Notes: generated by a model not told the origin, from the sequence alone. A stretch of DNA of 64,000 nt from Chrysophaeum taylorii (GCA_029834535.1 JAQMWT010000002.1:1-64000); one strand, 5' to 3'; shown: positions 19,585-30,592, numbered from the stretch's first letter. Numbers and translations: made by a program.

Positions 19585-20121
19585 ATGCGTCTCGGGACAA
19601 CGACGACGACGACGACGACGACGAGGAGCTTGTTGTTGTGCCTGTTCACTCGGGACCTCGACGCCTTCGGCGAGTCCGCGACCGCAGGCATCGCCGTGCG
19701 GGATGCGGGCGGCGTCAAAGGACTGGGGGCATTCGCGCTCCGGAGCTTCGCGGAGGGCGAGACCGTCGGAGACTACGAGGGAGAGATCCTGAGCCGGAGG
19801 GAGGCCGACGCGCGGTACTACGGGGGCCCCGCCACGTGGCGCGACCGGATCTGGAAGTCCACCCACGCTTCCCACACGGGTAATTACCTCTTCGAAGTGG
19901 AACCCGACGTCGTCGTGGACGCCGAAGACGCGACCAAGGCGAATTGGTGCCGGTACATCAATCACTCCAACGAGCCTAACTTGCGCGTCAAATCGCTCCC
20001 CGAAGCCTACGGAGGCCGGCCACGGGTCTGGTTCGTCGCCCTCCGCACCATTTCGGTGGGCGAGGAACTCTGCTTCGACTACGGCGACCGGTATTGGCGG
20101 GAGGACGAGCTTCCTAGCTAG
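19585..20121 (+). CDS. SET-domain protein, putative lysine methyltransferase
   Basis: The 178-residue protein is little more than a SET domain. SAM-binding residues lie in GLGAFALRSFAEGETVGDYE (46-65), the knot motif is RYINHSNEPNLR (123-134), and the catalytic end is ELCFDYGDRYW (161-171). There are no pre- or post-SET cysteines, as in SET8-like or non-histone methyltransferases. The N-terminus MRLG-(T)9-RSLLLCLF could be a weak signal or anchor; its Thr run is coded by an ACG microsatellite and may be dispensable. The gene starts 55 bp from the divergent USP start and overlaps the convergent aldo/keto reductase by 8 bp. Substrate unknown. Confidence 0.75.
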   Translation: MRLGTTTTTTTTTRSLLLCLFTRDLDAFGESATAGIAVRDAGGVKGLGAFALRSFAEGETVGDYEGEILSRREADARYYGGPATWRDRIWKSTHASHTGNYLFEVEPDVVVDAEDATKANWCRYINHSNEPNLRVKSLPEAYGGRPRVWFVALRTISVGEELCFDYGDRYWREDELPS

Positions 20122-21334
20122 GAGTGCACGCGTCGACGAGAGAGCGGAATTGGGAGGGGGTTAAGGCCGGTGTCGCGAGAATAGCGAGGTTCGCCCTCAC
20201 GTGGGCGGGGGTCTTGTGGCCGACGAGGGCGGTCACGAGGCCGGGAGTCGACCGCGCGACGTGGAGCGCGCGCGCGCCCGGATCGTTCGTCGGGTAAATT
20301 CCATCACTACCGCTCTCGAGACACTGCTCACTCCAGCCTCCTCGTCGTCGTCGTCGTCGTCCTCCGAGAGATTTGCTCGAGACGATATCAACGCCGAGCG
20401 CCGCGGCCGTCGCGTTGAGGGTTGCCGGCTCGCCTCCGCGAAACTCCCATTTCTCCGCGAACGCCTCGGGCATGTCCAAGGTGACGGGCAGCTGCACGAA
20501 CCGGAAACCGTGGTCGACGGGCAACAGGGGCCAGACGTCGGTCGCGAGGCGAAACCCACCCCGCGTCCCGGGGGGCGCTCGGAACGTCAACGAAAAGGTC
20601 GCGAGGCCGTAGTACCGGATCCGCTCGTTCCTTCTCTCGATCTCCAAGTGACCAAAAGCTGTTCTCAGAAGACTAGCGATCTGCGGTGCCTCGAGATCAG
20701 TCCTTTTCTCGCAGACGTTGTGCAAATACAAAATATCGACCGTCGACACGCCCAGTCTCTCCAGGGAGACGTCCAAGGACGCTTTGATGCAAGCCGGAGC
20801 GACGCAGTGTCGACCCGAAGCGTCGAAGTCCGCGCTCGTCGCGCCGTATCGCCGGGCCTCCCTCGCCACATCACCAACCACGAACCCCGCCTTCGTGGCG
20901 ATCACCAACTCGTCCCTCGACACGCCCTCGGCGAAGAGCTCTCGGAGCGCCGCGCCCACCGCCCGTTCTCCGCGCCCCTTGCGATAATTCGACGCCGTAT
21001 CGACGTGGTTTACGCCCGCGCGCGCGCTCGCGACGATCGCAGACGTCACCATGCGGTCGGTCGCATCGTTTGCCTCGCCGATGTACGTCCCGACGCCCAC
21101 CGACGACACCCAGAGCCCCGTGTGCGTTACTTTGTACTCGGCGTCATGCCGCGCCGCGAACCGGGCCGTCCCGACGGGTGTCGCGTGCGAAGCAACGTCT
21201 CGCTTCACCACCACGCCGTCATCCTTAATCGCACTCTGACCCTCCGCCCACACGACCCACACCATCACGCACCCGATCACCAGCGCCGAACATTCAGTCG
21301 TGCTAAACCACCGCCGCCGCCGCCGCCGACCCAT
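20114..21334 (-). CDS. Aldo/keto reductase with N-terminal anchor
   Basis: The 406-residue protein has a signal/anchor (about 15-31, CSALVIGCVMVWVVWAE) and then an AKR barrel. The catalytic tetrad is visible: D112 and Y117 in NHVDTASNYRKG, K148 in ELVIATKAGF, and H205 in VDILYLHN. The LYLHN strand and the GRGERAVG motif suit the D-threo-aldose / L-galactose dehydrogenase branch (NAD(P)-dependent oxidation of sugars), but substrate specificity is an inference. A low-complexity insert (GGRRRRRRGG, coded by a CGT/GTC run at about 20,340-20,365) interrupts the C-terminal part. The anchor suggests the secretory pathway or an organelle. Confidence 0.75.
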   Translation of the reverse strand: MGRRRRRRWFSTTECSALVIGCVMVWVVWAEGQSAIKDDGVVVKRDVASHATPVGTARFAARHDAEYKVTHTGLWVSSVGVGTYIGEANDATDRMVTSAIVASARAGVNHVDTASNYRKGRGERAVGAALRELFAEGVSRDELVIATKAGFVVGDVAREARRYGATSADFDASGRHCVAPACIKASLDVSLERLGVSTVDILYLHNVCEKRTDLEAPQIASLLRTAFGHLEIERRNERIRYYGLATFSLTFRAPPGTRGGFRLATDVWPLLPVDHGFRFVQLPVTLDMPEAFAEKWEFRGGEPATLNATAAALGVDIVSSKSLGGRRRRRRGGWSEQCLESGSDGIYPTNDPGARALHVARSTPGLVTALVGHKTPAHVRANLAILATPALTPSQFRSLVDACTPS

Positions 21335-21380
21335 ATCTGCACTCCCTGCGACGCTTTTCGCCTAAAATATCGACACGAGT

Positions 21381-22400
21381 GCAGAGACAAGCACGTTCAC
21401 ACCTAGTCCCAATCTCTAACCCCAGCAAGTTCACCACCTGTTTCTGTTAAGTTCACCTAGTCCCAATCTCTAACCCCAGCAAATTCGGCGTAAACCCACT
21501 CGTGCTCACATCCACTCACCCGACTCTCCTTTGAACTCGTCGCTCTCACCCCCGCCAATCTAAGCTGCTTTGATCATCCGTACACGCCGCTAACCTTTGA
21601 GTTTACTCTAAAAACCCCAGTCAGTTCACACTTGGTCTCAGTAAGTTCACCTGGTCCCAGTAAGTTCACCTAGTCCCAATCTCTAACCTCCGTAAGTTCA
21701 CCTGGTCCCAGTAAGTACACCTGGTCCCAGTAAGTTCACCTACAGTGCGCGTGTGGACGCCGGGAGGGGGCTTATCGGTATTGCGCAGCACGGGTGGGGC
21801 AGGATGGAGTCGTCGACCCAGAAGAGTATATCTCCTCGGGGTTGCCGACTCGACAGAGAGCCACGTAGAGCTGGACGTGGCAGAAGACGGGCTTGTGGGC
21901 AAGAGGACGCGGACCTCGCGGGGCGTCTGGCCCTGGCTCTTGGTGATCGTTTGGCGTAGGCGGGCCTTAAGGAATACAGGTTGGAGGAGCCTCGGTGACA
22001 ACGACACGATCGATCATGTATCTGGTACCGTTGCAGTGGCCGTGCGACGGGTCGAGGTTGCGAAGACTTTAAGCTCGCGATCAAAGTCAGCATGCCGTTG
22101 GTTGTCAGGGAGTTCAAAACTCGACAGTAAAGAGCGAGGCGTCGTCTTTCGACCCAACCTAGTCTGCCGAAAACAACTCCGACGCCTCGTCTCCGGGAAA
22201 AAAAGGCCGCGGTCATGCGCGCGTTGTCAGCATCGACAACATCGTTTCGACGGGGCGTGAGAATGGCGCGCTGGCTAAAAGAGCCGCCGCGGGTCGTGGA
22301 AATAGTCTGCGAGGTCGCCGTAGACGGCTTGGAGGATCAATGTCTGGCTGGCTCGTGGGCATACCTGATCCTTACTCTCGCGCCTACCTGATCCTTACCC
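21381..22400 (-). mobile_element. Helitron unit 6 (solo)
   Basis: A single diverged copy of the 11-16 kb unit: the same short motifs, core (GTGCGCGTGTGGACGCC at about 21,745) and minus-strand helicase relic (TKSQGQTPREVRVLLP), ending at CCTAAATCAAGGAACA. It sits immediately upstream of the aldo/keto reductase start, so it may hold part of that gene's 5' region. Confidence 0.75.
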
Positions 22401-23128
22401 TAAATCAAGGAACAAACACATCCTTCATGCTCCCCACACACACCCCCCCCTCTTAGCAGTCGACATTTAAAGACAAACAAACAAAGAAACAGACAGACAG
22501 ACAAACATCTGTCGATTAGTAGTTAAGACAGACAAACAGACAGACAGACAAATCCCCACACACACCCCCCCCCTCTTAGCAGTCGACATTTAAAGACAGA
22601 CAAACAGACATCCTTCATGCTCCCCACACACACCCCCCCCTCTTAGCAGTCGACATTTAAAGACAGACAAACACACAAACAGACAAACATCTGTCGATTA
22701 GTAGTTAGGACAACCTGATGCTCCCCACACACACCCCTCTCTTAGCAGTCGACATTTAAAGACAAACAACCTGACTAGGTCCCGCGTACTTATCTCCGCC
22801 CGTCAGGCACATCCCTCGTACCCCACAAACCCACCCACATCCTTCATGCTCCCCACATACACCCCCCTCTTAGCAGTCGACATTCAAAGACAAACAACCT
22901 ATCCTCCCTTCGCCTGCCCCACGACTCGGCGATGACCCCGACTAGGTCCCGCGTACTTATCTCCACCCGTCAGGCACATCCCTCATACCCCACAAACCCA
23001 GCCACATCTTTCATGCTCCCCACATACACCCCCCTCTTAGCAGTCGACATTTAAAGACAAACAAACAAGCAGTCGACATTTAAAGACAAACAAACAAACA
23101 GACAAACATCTGTCGATTAGTAGTTAGG
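22401..23128. repeat. Satellite block: CCACACACACCCCC / AGTCGACATTTAAAGACA repeats
   Basis: About seven imperfect copies of the same cassette: TCCTTCATGCTCCCC, ACACACACCCCCC, CTCTTAGCAGTCGACATTTA, AAGACA with GACA/AACA runs, and in places CTGTCGATTAGTAGTTAGGA. Two copies (22,778-22,806 and 22,906-22,984) also carry the reverse complement of the element end at base 1 of this window. A further block of the same cassette lies at 37.0-37.2 kb. Confidence 0.75.
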
Positions 23129-25495
23129 ATGCTGCGTGGGGTGCCTGGACGGCGGTCGGTCGGTCAGTCTAACACCGGCCTGAGTGAGTGGAATTTTAAA
23201 AAAATTTTCTTCAACGACCCGAGCGGAATCTACCGCAATATGGTCTTTGTCCGTCTGCAGAGCCAAGTCGCAGGGCGAATTGCCATTGCCACACCGTGCG
23301 TTTCACGAATTCCGCCTCTCCCAGTGGGAGTTGGGCGTATTAAAAACTGGCTACGGTCGACGAGAAAATAAATAAGACTTGACTTGGCTTGACTTAAGAG
23401 CGGGTGGGTGGCCAACATGCCGGGCGAGCGCATGCGCACAACGTGCGGGCAACAAGCGAGGGCGAGTCCTGGGGCGTTTCAAAGTCTTAAATTGGCCACA
23501 GAGCGTTGATGGAGGGAGTGGGTATTGGAGACGGGCATCCAAACTTCGGAGCCCTTCACGGAGTGCCCAGTAAGGTAGCTTGTCTTTCCGGAAACCCACG
23601 TTAACCTTGGATAATCTGGTTTCGCCAAAATGCAAGACAACCGCTAGTCGTTACGTGCATCAAAAGTATGCCTTTTCATCCTCTACAGGAAGAAACGCAA
23701 ACAAGACTCTTCCTCAAGTTTCTACACAGCCAAGATCGATCCTACGTTGATCGTGTCGTATAATGTACACCGATCCATAAATTCGTGATCCATTAGTTCG
23801 TGAGCGCTCCACACTACACGCTCCCCTACCTTTCTGCACAAAGCACACATCGATCCTACGTTGATCGTAAGGTGTTAGGCAGGGGCCCATCATGACGCAG
23901 TCCTTAAGCCGCATGACTGTGTACGCCTTGAACCTGTGACCAAAAACAAAAAGTGACAGGTAGCCAGCCGTTAGGACCAAGAGATCATCGATGTCTGTCG
24001 AAAGGAGATTTCGCTGCAAGCTACCTTAGTGCTTTTACAGAAATTTTTATTTATAAATATATGCAATTTTGTTCGGCGAAGAGTTTTTTTCCAGTACCCA
24101 TACATACTAAGTCTTGTTGTACCTCGCGATTTGTTCCCAGAAATTGGCAAAGCGCCGAGATGAGCGGCGTTGTGACCGAGTTGTCCTCGACGCCGGGGCA
24201 AGCCTCCCCGCGGCCTCGTCGACCGTCCGATTCCTGCGATCCCCCGCCTGAGCCGAGGCCGACCACCACCGCATCCTCGACGCGAGCGGGATGCTTACGT
24301 CGCCTCGCGCCGAAACGCGCGTCGTCGCCAACCTCTGCGATCGCGACATGGCACAAGCATCGCCAGCGTTCGTGTCAAAACGCCGACGCGTGCGAGCATC
24401 TCGTCTCGCTTGGAGGTTGCATTGATGTCCTGCAGCATCGTCGCAACGAAGAAGGTGGCGTTGTCGACGCTTTTGCGATTGTTTTCTGGTGCCGAGCGTG
24501 GTCGTCATCCTCGACTTGGTTGTCATCCTCGGCGTTGCCAGGACTTGCCGCGTTGCATTCCTCGACTTTGCACCTCGAGGCGACCGCAGCCTGGTTGGGT
24601 GTCATGCTCGAATTCATCTACGACATCACTTTCGCTGCTGGTTTTCCTGAGCGCATCGTCGTCTTACGTCTCTCTCGCGACCGCGCCGCTCTTTTTCGAG
24701 GAGACGCCGTCGCTGGTCCACGAGGTCCTGAGGCTCCAATATCACTCTTTGTTCGAAGCAGATAACGGCGAGGACAACAGAACGCATACCGAGAGTCTGT
24801 GCGTCTTATACAAATTGTACGCATGACGACGCGTCAACGGTTGTGTCACTTCGCGGATGCGTGTCCACATACCAAACCACTCAACGCCCTGGATGCTTAC
24901 GCTCGCACGCCCGCAGTCGACCATCTCAATTCGATTGATCCATTGCCGCGTCATTCTCAATCAAAGGTTGCGGCCTAAGAGAGATGAGGATTTATGGTGG
25001 CGGTGGAGTTAAAAATGGTTGAACCCGTCCCGATCGAGGTGAGGGCCAACGTTGTCTTCGCCGTGCTGATGGGCTTGGGTTCCTGGGTTTGCTTCGCGCG
25101 AGCGTACTCGATTCGTATTGTCGGCGTTGGAAGGAATGTCGCCCCAAACGAAGCAGGGTACCCCGCGATGGAAGTTGCGCTTCTTCACGTTTCCCATACA
25201 GGAATTCGTCTGCGCGCACGAAACGCGCGCGCGCCTCGAGGTGCAAGAATGAGCAAGCTTACTCTTTCGTTTCCGGCCGCCACCGCCTCGATAGTAGAGA
25301 GTGGAGAGGACGCCTCGAAATTTCGAACTTGCCCCGCAGGCACCGAAGACTCTAGAAGTCAGTGGAGCTCAGCAGGCGCTTCGTCACGCCACGTATGTTC
25401 CTGTTCAGGCATATTGGCGAAAGTGCTCGGTCGTTTGAGTCGTCTTAGAGTTGACGTTCGAGGCTCGTCGTGCAGTCGCGACGGCGAGGTTGTTG
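23129..25495. other. No gene resolved; scattered coding-like pieces
   Basis: Short frames on both strands without motifs. A 17-base sequence, CGATCCTACGTTGATCG, occurs twice (about 23,735 and 23,854). I cannot support a gene here. Confidence 0.35.
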
Positions 25496-27300
25496 TTATT
25501 GAATAGTAGCGCAGTGTTCAGGCGTGTCGTGCCTTTCACAGATGAAGAAGGAAGCTAGCGCTGCAGCATTCGTTGGGTTTAATAAGTTCGCCGCCGCCGC
25601 CTGCGCCTGCGAACTTGGAACATTCGATACCACAGTAGGCTTCGAAAGTTGCGTCCGCCATTTTTTTGACTGCGAGAGCGAGTCGTTCTTGTCTTGCATA
25701 GTGGCGTCGGCGATCCGAGCCCGAACGCTCGGCGGTCGCACATTCTCTGGCAGTCCGTGGCATACACTTGCCTTTTTTAAATCGCACGGGAAAGACGTCT
25801 CTTAGAAGATCGTACTTGGGCGTAGACGAGCACCTCGAACACTCGCCACTCACAAAAATCATTGCGTTTCTTGCTGTAAGTTGAATCGCTGCTTTGTATT
25901 TGACGCTTCGACGAGGATGCTCGGGCGACCCGCAGTTGAAGCAGACACAGAGGGGCTTCGCCCGGATAATTAATACACTTCGCCGCCGTAGTTCGCAATT
26001 TCTTCGTCCAGCCGTGGCGATCGATGCGGTTCGGGTAAGTGTCTTCATCATGCGCATTGTGGTCGGCGCCGACGAGGTCGCGCAGGAGGCCGCGGTGCTC
26101 TGGTGCGTTCGCGTGCCTAGACTCTGCGATGCGAAGGACGTCGCCCGAGCACCATCTGGACCGCGGTAGACGAGCGTCGTCGTTTGACGCAGGGTCGCGT
26201 TGAGTGCGACAAGATGGGTGGCGGCTTTACCCCTTTGCGTACAAAGTGCTTATTAGCATGCGCCGTACGCAAGATTGGTCAGCACAGATGTCGTGCCACA
26301 GGTCGAAGCGCTTCACGGTTTACGAATATGGTAAGCTGGATAAGGTGACTAATCGCTCAGTGGACGTGCAATCCAGTGCCGGAAACCTCGAGGTCCCGGG
26401 TGTCAGACTCGGAGCGATGCGCGCACGGCATCCGTCGTGGTGGTAAAGCACGCCAGTTGGCATCGGTCCGTGCTCGCGCAGCTCCGTCCAGGAGTCGTAC
26501 TCGATTCGTCGGTAATCTGAGAGCATTGAGCGCCTCGCGACGGGGATTGGCTTTGAGCGTCTTGGCTGCGGCACGTACTTTCGGACGGGCGTGGAAGTTG
26601 GACAGCTGTCCCCTTTATGCTTTTTATTGCGACAGGCGGCTGCTTGCTGTTCGAGAAAGGTGTGACGTCCGATGAGATCACTACACGTTCAAAGCATGTC
26701 CACGAGGTCGCGCGTGTCGGCGTTGTCGCAGTCGTCGCTTTTTTTCGGAGTGTTTTACTACATTCTTCGATTGCTGTGCACGACTCGCCGTCGACGTTGG
26801 AAAATATCTGCTCGAATGTTGTCGGCGCTGCAATATTCGCGCAATACTGCAGATTGAGGTCGTCGCCGTCGGCGGCAGAGAAAGGGGTGGGTCAACGGAG
26901 AAAGGGTGGCGTGACCTCGTGGAGAAAGCGCGCGGAGTCGACGGTTGCTTGACGCAACGCGGCCGAGAAGTTCGCGACAACACAGCCGACCATGATAAAC
27001 GCTATCAGATCCTGTCGGGTGGAAGGACCACATAGTCTAATGCCACAAATGTTGTCTGTAGGTGGACGTAAATTCATGTCCGCTCGAATGCTGGAGCGAA
27101 ATGTGCATGTTGGGACGACATTGTGTCGTCCAGACGAAGAGACCTCATGTTGAGTTGGAAAACGCGCCCACAGGAGGCGAGAGTCCTCGCTCGCGCGACG
27201 TTTGTTGACGTGAAAGTTCAAGGCAAGCGCGACCCAGAGCCGTTGGCGCCGTCAGACTTGAGAGGCCAGGGTTGGCGGGTTTCGACAGGTCTTCGAAGCG
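25496..27300 (-). other. Minus-strand coding-like stretch, exons unresolved
   Basis: Several minus-strand segments have protein-like composition but lie in changing frames: LSQSKKWRTQLSKPTVVSNV (about 25,650); CFNCGSPEHPRR with CSRC and FKKGKC (about 25,760-25,950); YDSWTELREHGPMPTGVLYH (about 26,480); NLQYCANIAAPTTFEQIFSN then DGESCTAIEECSK (about 26,780-26,860); and GPSTRQDLIAFIMVGCVVAN (about 26,960-27,020). Given the tiny introns elsewhere in the window, this may be a multi-exon gene for a cysteine-containing protein with a hydrophobic segment; it may equally be a decayed one. No function assigned. Confidence 0.3.
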
Positions 27301-28310
27301 TTACCTGATGAGGTATAGCTCGTAGTGGTAAGCTGGAACATTGTCGTGGACTTCCCGGAAGTTGTGGTGTCCAATGCCGTTGCACTGGAGCTGTGCGAAG
27401 GCTTTAGATGACTCGACACAAACTCAACAGTGGGTTTTGGCGAGACGGCGATCGTGAGACGGTATGGCAAAAGACTGAGATGCGTCTCCTCGGTGAGCTT
27501 GAGCTTGGTGATGTTGGGGCGAGATGTTGAGCGTGGCATTGAGTCCTGAGTGATGAACCGAAGCATTGTCCGGCTGTGCTGGTATGGCGAGGTAGACAAA
27601 AGAGCAGTCGGTAACTGCAAAGGTGCACCAGAAGAGCGACCAGCATTGGGTTAAACACCGCTTCTAGCTTGGAGCTGCTTGTGTCAAGATGGCCTCACGT
27701 TTGGTTTGGTCGGAGTTGGCTACGTTCTACTTGGACGTAGCCAAACTCTTCTTCGCTATGTTCGAAGCCACTCGCGCACAAAAAAAAGAAAGAAACCACA
27801 TTCATTTAAGGCCGCCAGCGCACAAGCAGAATCAAACGTAAGGCACGAGCGAAAGCCAACCAAGCCAAAAGCGAGGCACGGGTAAAAATTAAATCTCAAG
27901 CAACCTATGCCCTCACGGCCATCGCTGGTTTCTCGCCTCGTGTGTGTCGACCTTTGCTCGTCCGGACATCTCGACCCGTGTAATTCCTTCATGGTACGCG
28001 TTCCTCGAGGCGCAATTTAATGGCCAGACGATTACGTTTATGCTGCCTGGGGTCCCTGATCAATACTTTGTTGATCGTCAACTCCGCTTCTTTAGACCAC
28101 TACGCGCCCGACCTTGACGACGACGCGACAGACTACTTTGGTGCTTGGTTTACTGCTGGCGAACACAGCTGGTATTTCCACTGGTTGACGCTCACAAGAC
28201 TTCCCGCGTGGTGTTTCACTTGCGGACCTAAAAACCTAAGAGTTTCCCTCCTTGCCGCTCGCGACGCCTGTTTGGCATACATCATCGTGCTGCCACCGCG
28301 CCCTCCTCTC

Positions 28311-28343
<33 letters not shown>

Positions 28344-28516
28344 CCGTGCTTCATGGCGCATGTTCTCCCACGTCCTCTTATCTTCGACCTTCAGCTGCTC
28401 CTCTTTGGGCGGGCCGGCCTCCCGGATTCTTTTTGGGGAAAAAAAAAAAATCAAGGGGCTGCGGTGACCGAGAAAGAAATAGTAGTCACATGCCGAAACC
28501 ACGGACGAATGTTGGG
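27301..28516. other. No gene resolved
   Basis: A plus-strand segment at about 27,930-28,090 reads ISTRVIPSWYAFLEAQFNGQ then TITFMLPGVPDQYFVDRQL, and another frame continues YAPDLDDDATDYFGAWFTAG (about 28,105-28,160). Both look protein-coding but I could not join them. A CAG run lies at 28,315-28,340. Downstream sequence is the 3' flank of the first FUN14 gene. Confidence 0.3.
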
Positions 28517-29176
28517 TCAAGAAGAGGAGGGATCGCCCTTGGGGTCTTCGAGAGTACGGAGGCCGTCGAAGCCGAAGTCGTCCTCGGCCCAGTAGTGTTT
28601 CTTCGCCGCGACGAAGAGACCCGGGAGGCCGGTCGCGGCTGTGCCCCCGAGGGCGACGCGGGGGAGAAGGAAGCGAGCCCCGAGACCCGCGGATGCCGCT
28701 AGGCCCGCAGACATCGCCGGGTTGAAGTTCAAGCCGTACAAGAGCCCCCCCGTGAAACCCGTTCCCGCCGGCAAGTTGAAGGCGAGGACGTCCGTGAATT
28801 CGCGCCAGAGCTGTTTCAGATCGTCCTTGCCGATGGCTCCGTCGGCGTCCTTGTCGAAGGACTTAATGTAGTCGCGCTCGACCTTGCGCCAGTCCACGTT
28901 CACGTAGCCAAGGTAGCTCAGTCCCTGCAGCATGATGAACCCTGACCCGATCATCAGAGATGCGACCTTCCCTATCGCCCGAAGGGTGTACCCCGCGGCG
29001 TACCCCAGCGTCGATCCTAGGAGAGCCTGCGACGTAAAGGGCACGACCATATCGCCCATCACGTCCGTCTCTTGCTGCTGCGCTGCTTCGATCGCCTCGA
29101 GCCGCGCTTTCAGCGCGCTCACCTCGGCCTCGCGCGCTTCGAGCTCGCGCTTCAAGGACGAAGTCCCGATACCCAT
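28517..29176 (-). CDS. FUN14-family membrane protein with EF-hand loop
   Basis: The 219-residue product has an N-terminal coiled coil (LKRELEAREAEVSALKARLE) and a FUN14 domain with Gly-rich membrane helices: LLGSTLGYAAGYTLRAIGKV, FIMLQGLSYLGYVNVDW and FNLPAGTGFTGGLLYGLNF. A canonical EF-hand loop, DKDADGAIGKDD (about residues 108-119), lies between the second and third. FUN14 proteins sit in the mitochondrial (or plastid) outer membrane; FUNDC1 is a mitophagy receptor. No LC3-interacting motif is obvious. The C-terminal half has an Ala/Gly-rich hydrophobic stretch and an acidic tail. ATG 29,176 was chosen because it aligns with the paralogue's start; an in-frame upstream Met (29,263) adds an unrelated extension. 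Confidence 0.75.
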   Translation of the reverse strand: MGIGTSSLKRELEAREAEVSALKARLEAIEAAQQQETDVMGDMVVPFTSQALLGSTLGYAAGYTLRAIGKVASLMIGSGFIMLQGLSYLGYVNVDWRKVERDYIKSFDKDADGAIGKDDLKQLWREFTDVLAFNLPAGTGFTGGLLYGLNFNPAMSAGLAASAGLGARFLLPRVALGGTAATGLPGLFVAAKKHYWAEDDFGFDGLRTLEDPKGDPSSS

Positions 29177-29938
29177 CGTAATTTTAGCTGGGAAAGTTCG
29201 CCACTTAATACCCTTATCCTTGACAGCCTGAGCAACAAGCGCCAGCCAACAAGGCTGTTTCAATCAAGGTACGCGCGGGTTGCGGAACCTTCAGCCTGCT
29301 GCTGCTGCGAACATGTCCGCGGGGAGGAGGGACACCCGGCACTGGCGAAAAGCCAAGTTCGCGCAAAAATACTCGTAGTAGGCCTCTGTCTGTTTACCGC
29401 GTGTCAGTCACAGCACACATGGTCGAGACGCACTACGTCCCTAGGAGCGTCGTCGTCGTCGTCCGGGCAGACGCGAGCGAGAGAGTAGTAGTACTTAGCC
29501 CGCGTGTACTCCGACCGCGCGAGCGACAGAATTGCGGCCGAAGAGTACGGAAGAACCCGTATCGCGACACTACGATAGCTGGTTGAGGCGATGATGAGCG
29601 GGGAGCCGCCGGGGGCTCAATTCTATAAATCGGCAACTCGCGCGCGCGGTGAAGAGGGGGGTTAGAGAGAGACATCCGAGAGTAAGGCACATCTTGCTGG
29701 CCGTGGTCTTTTCACGCGGCTGGTCTCGTCCGTCGCGCTCTAGACATCGCTGGTTGGAACTCGCGCTGTTTGCACCTGTCATTCCCCCACCCGGGGACCT
29801 CGTGGAACCTCGCGCGCCCTTCTTAACGCACGCACCCCCCTTGCTTGCTTGCTTGCTTGCTTCTCTTCTCGTCGGCGTCCCCTAGTTAGCTCGGTTCCCG
29901 TTATTCAAGACCATCATCGAAGAAGCGCGAGCCGGGGT
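29177..29938. other. Intergenic between FUN14 paralogues
   Basis: No gene seen. A TTGC tetranucleotide run lies at about 29,839-29,860. GC and AT content alternate, and no repeat of either paralogue extends into it beyond the coding ends. Confidence 0.4.
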
Positions 29939-30592
29939 TCAGGAAGCAGGAGCAGAAGGCGGGGGAGAGGCCCCGACCGAATCAGGGTCGCCCTCGGGGT
30001 CTTCGAGAGTTCGGAGGCCGTCGAAGCCAAAGTCGTCGTCGGCCCAGTAGTGTTTCTTCGCCGCGACGAAGAGACCCGGGAGGCCGGTCGCGGCCGTGCC
30101 GCCGAGGGCGACGCGGGGGAGGAGGAAGCGAGCCCCGAGGCCCGCCGAGGCGGCGACGCCCGCGGACATCGCCGGGTTGAAGTTCAAGCCGTACAAGAGC
30201 CCCCCCGTGAAACCCGTTCCCGCCGGCAAGTTGAAGGCGAGGACGTCCTTGAATTCGCGCCAAAGCTTGTCGTCCTCGTCCTCGTCGTCAAACAATAGGC
30301 GCTCTTCCTTCCGCCAGCCCACGTTGACGTAGCCCAGGTAGCTCAAGCCCTGGAGCATGATGAAAGTCGAGCCGACGGCGAGGCTCGCGAGTTTGCCGAC
30401 CATGCGAAAGGCATAACCAGATACGTAGCCAAAGGCAGAACCCACGAAGGTTTGGAACGTAAATGGGACTATTATATCCGTCTTCTCGCTCTTCTTCTCG
30501 CGGTCGCATGCCGCCAGCCGTGCCTTGAGGTCGACGACCTCTGCCTCGCGCGCTTCAAGTTCTTTCTGCAGTCGAGACGAACCTCCACCCAT
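29939..30592 (-). CDS. FUN14-family membrane protein, EF-hand lost
   Basis: The 217-residue tandem paralogue of the 28.5 kb gene. The C-terminal 95 residues are nearly identical (FNLPAGTGFTGGLLYGLNF through DDFGFDGLRTLEDP). The N-terminal half is diverged but keeps the layout: coiled coil LQKELEAREAEVVDLKARL, helices FVGSAFGYVSGYAFRMVGKL and FIMLQGLSYLGYVNVGW. Where the paralogue has a calcium-binding EF loop, this one has only an acidic run (LLFDDEDEDDKLW), so calcium control is probably lost. ATG 30,592 was preferred to a GTG one codon upstream. It is divergent from the acetyltransferase gene with 113 bp between the starts. Confidence 0.75.
   Translation of the reverse strand: MGGGSSRLQKELEAREAEVVDLKARLAACDREKKSEKTDIIVPFTFQTFVGSAFGYVSGYAFRMVGKLASLAVGSTFIMLQGLSYLGYVNVGWRKEERLLFDDEDEDDKLWREFKDVLAFNLPAGTGFTGGLLYGLNFNPAMSAGVAASAGLGARFLLPRVALGGTAATGLPGLFVAAKKHYWADDDFGFDGLRTLEDPEGDPDSVGASPPPSAPAS

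Noticed and set aside
20201-21406. Plus-strand open frame of 401 residues opposite the aldo/keto reductase
   Set aside because: Arg-rich shadow without motifs; the AKR tetrad is on the minus strand.
22401-23128. CRISPR-like or telomeric array
   Set aside because: The repeats are imperfect, of variable spacing, with simple GACA/AACA runs rather than unique spacers, and no telomere-type hexamer or heptamer is present; the window is eukaryotic.
25760-25960. Retroviral-type zinc knuckle (CFNCGSPEH)
   Set aside because: The fourth ligand is missing and no gag, protease or RT neighbours it; the Cys pattern may equally be an extracellular domain.
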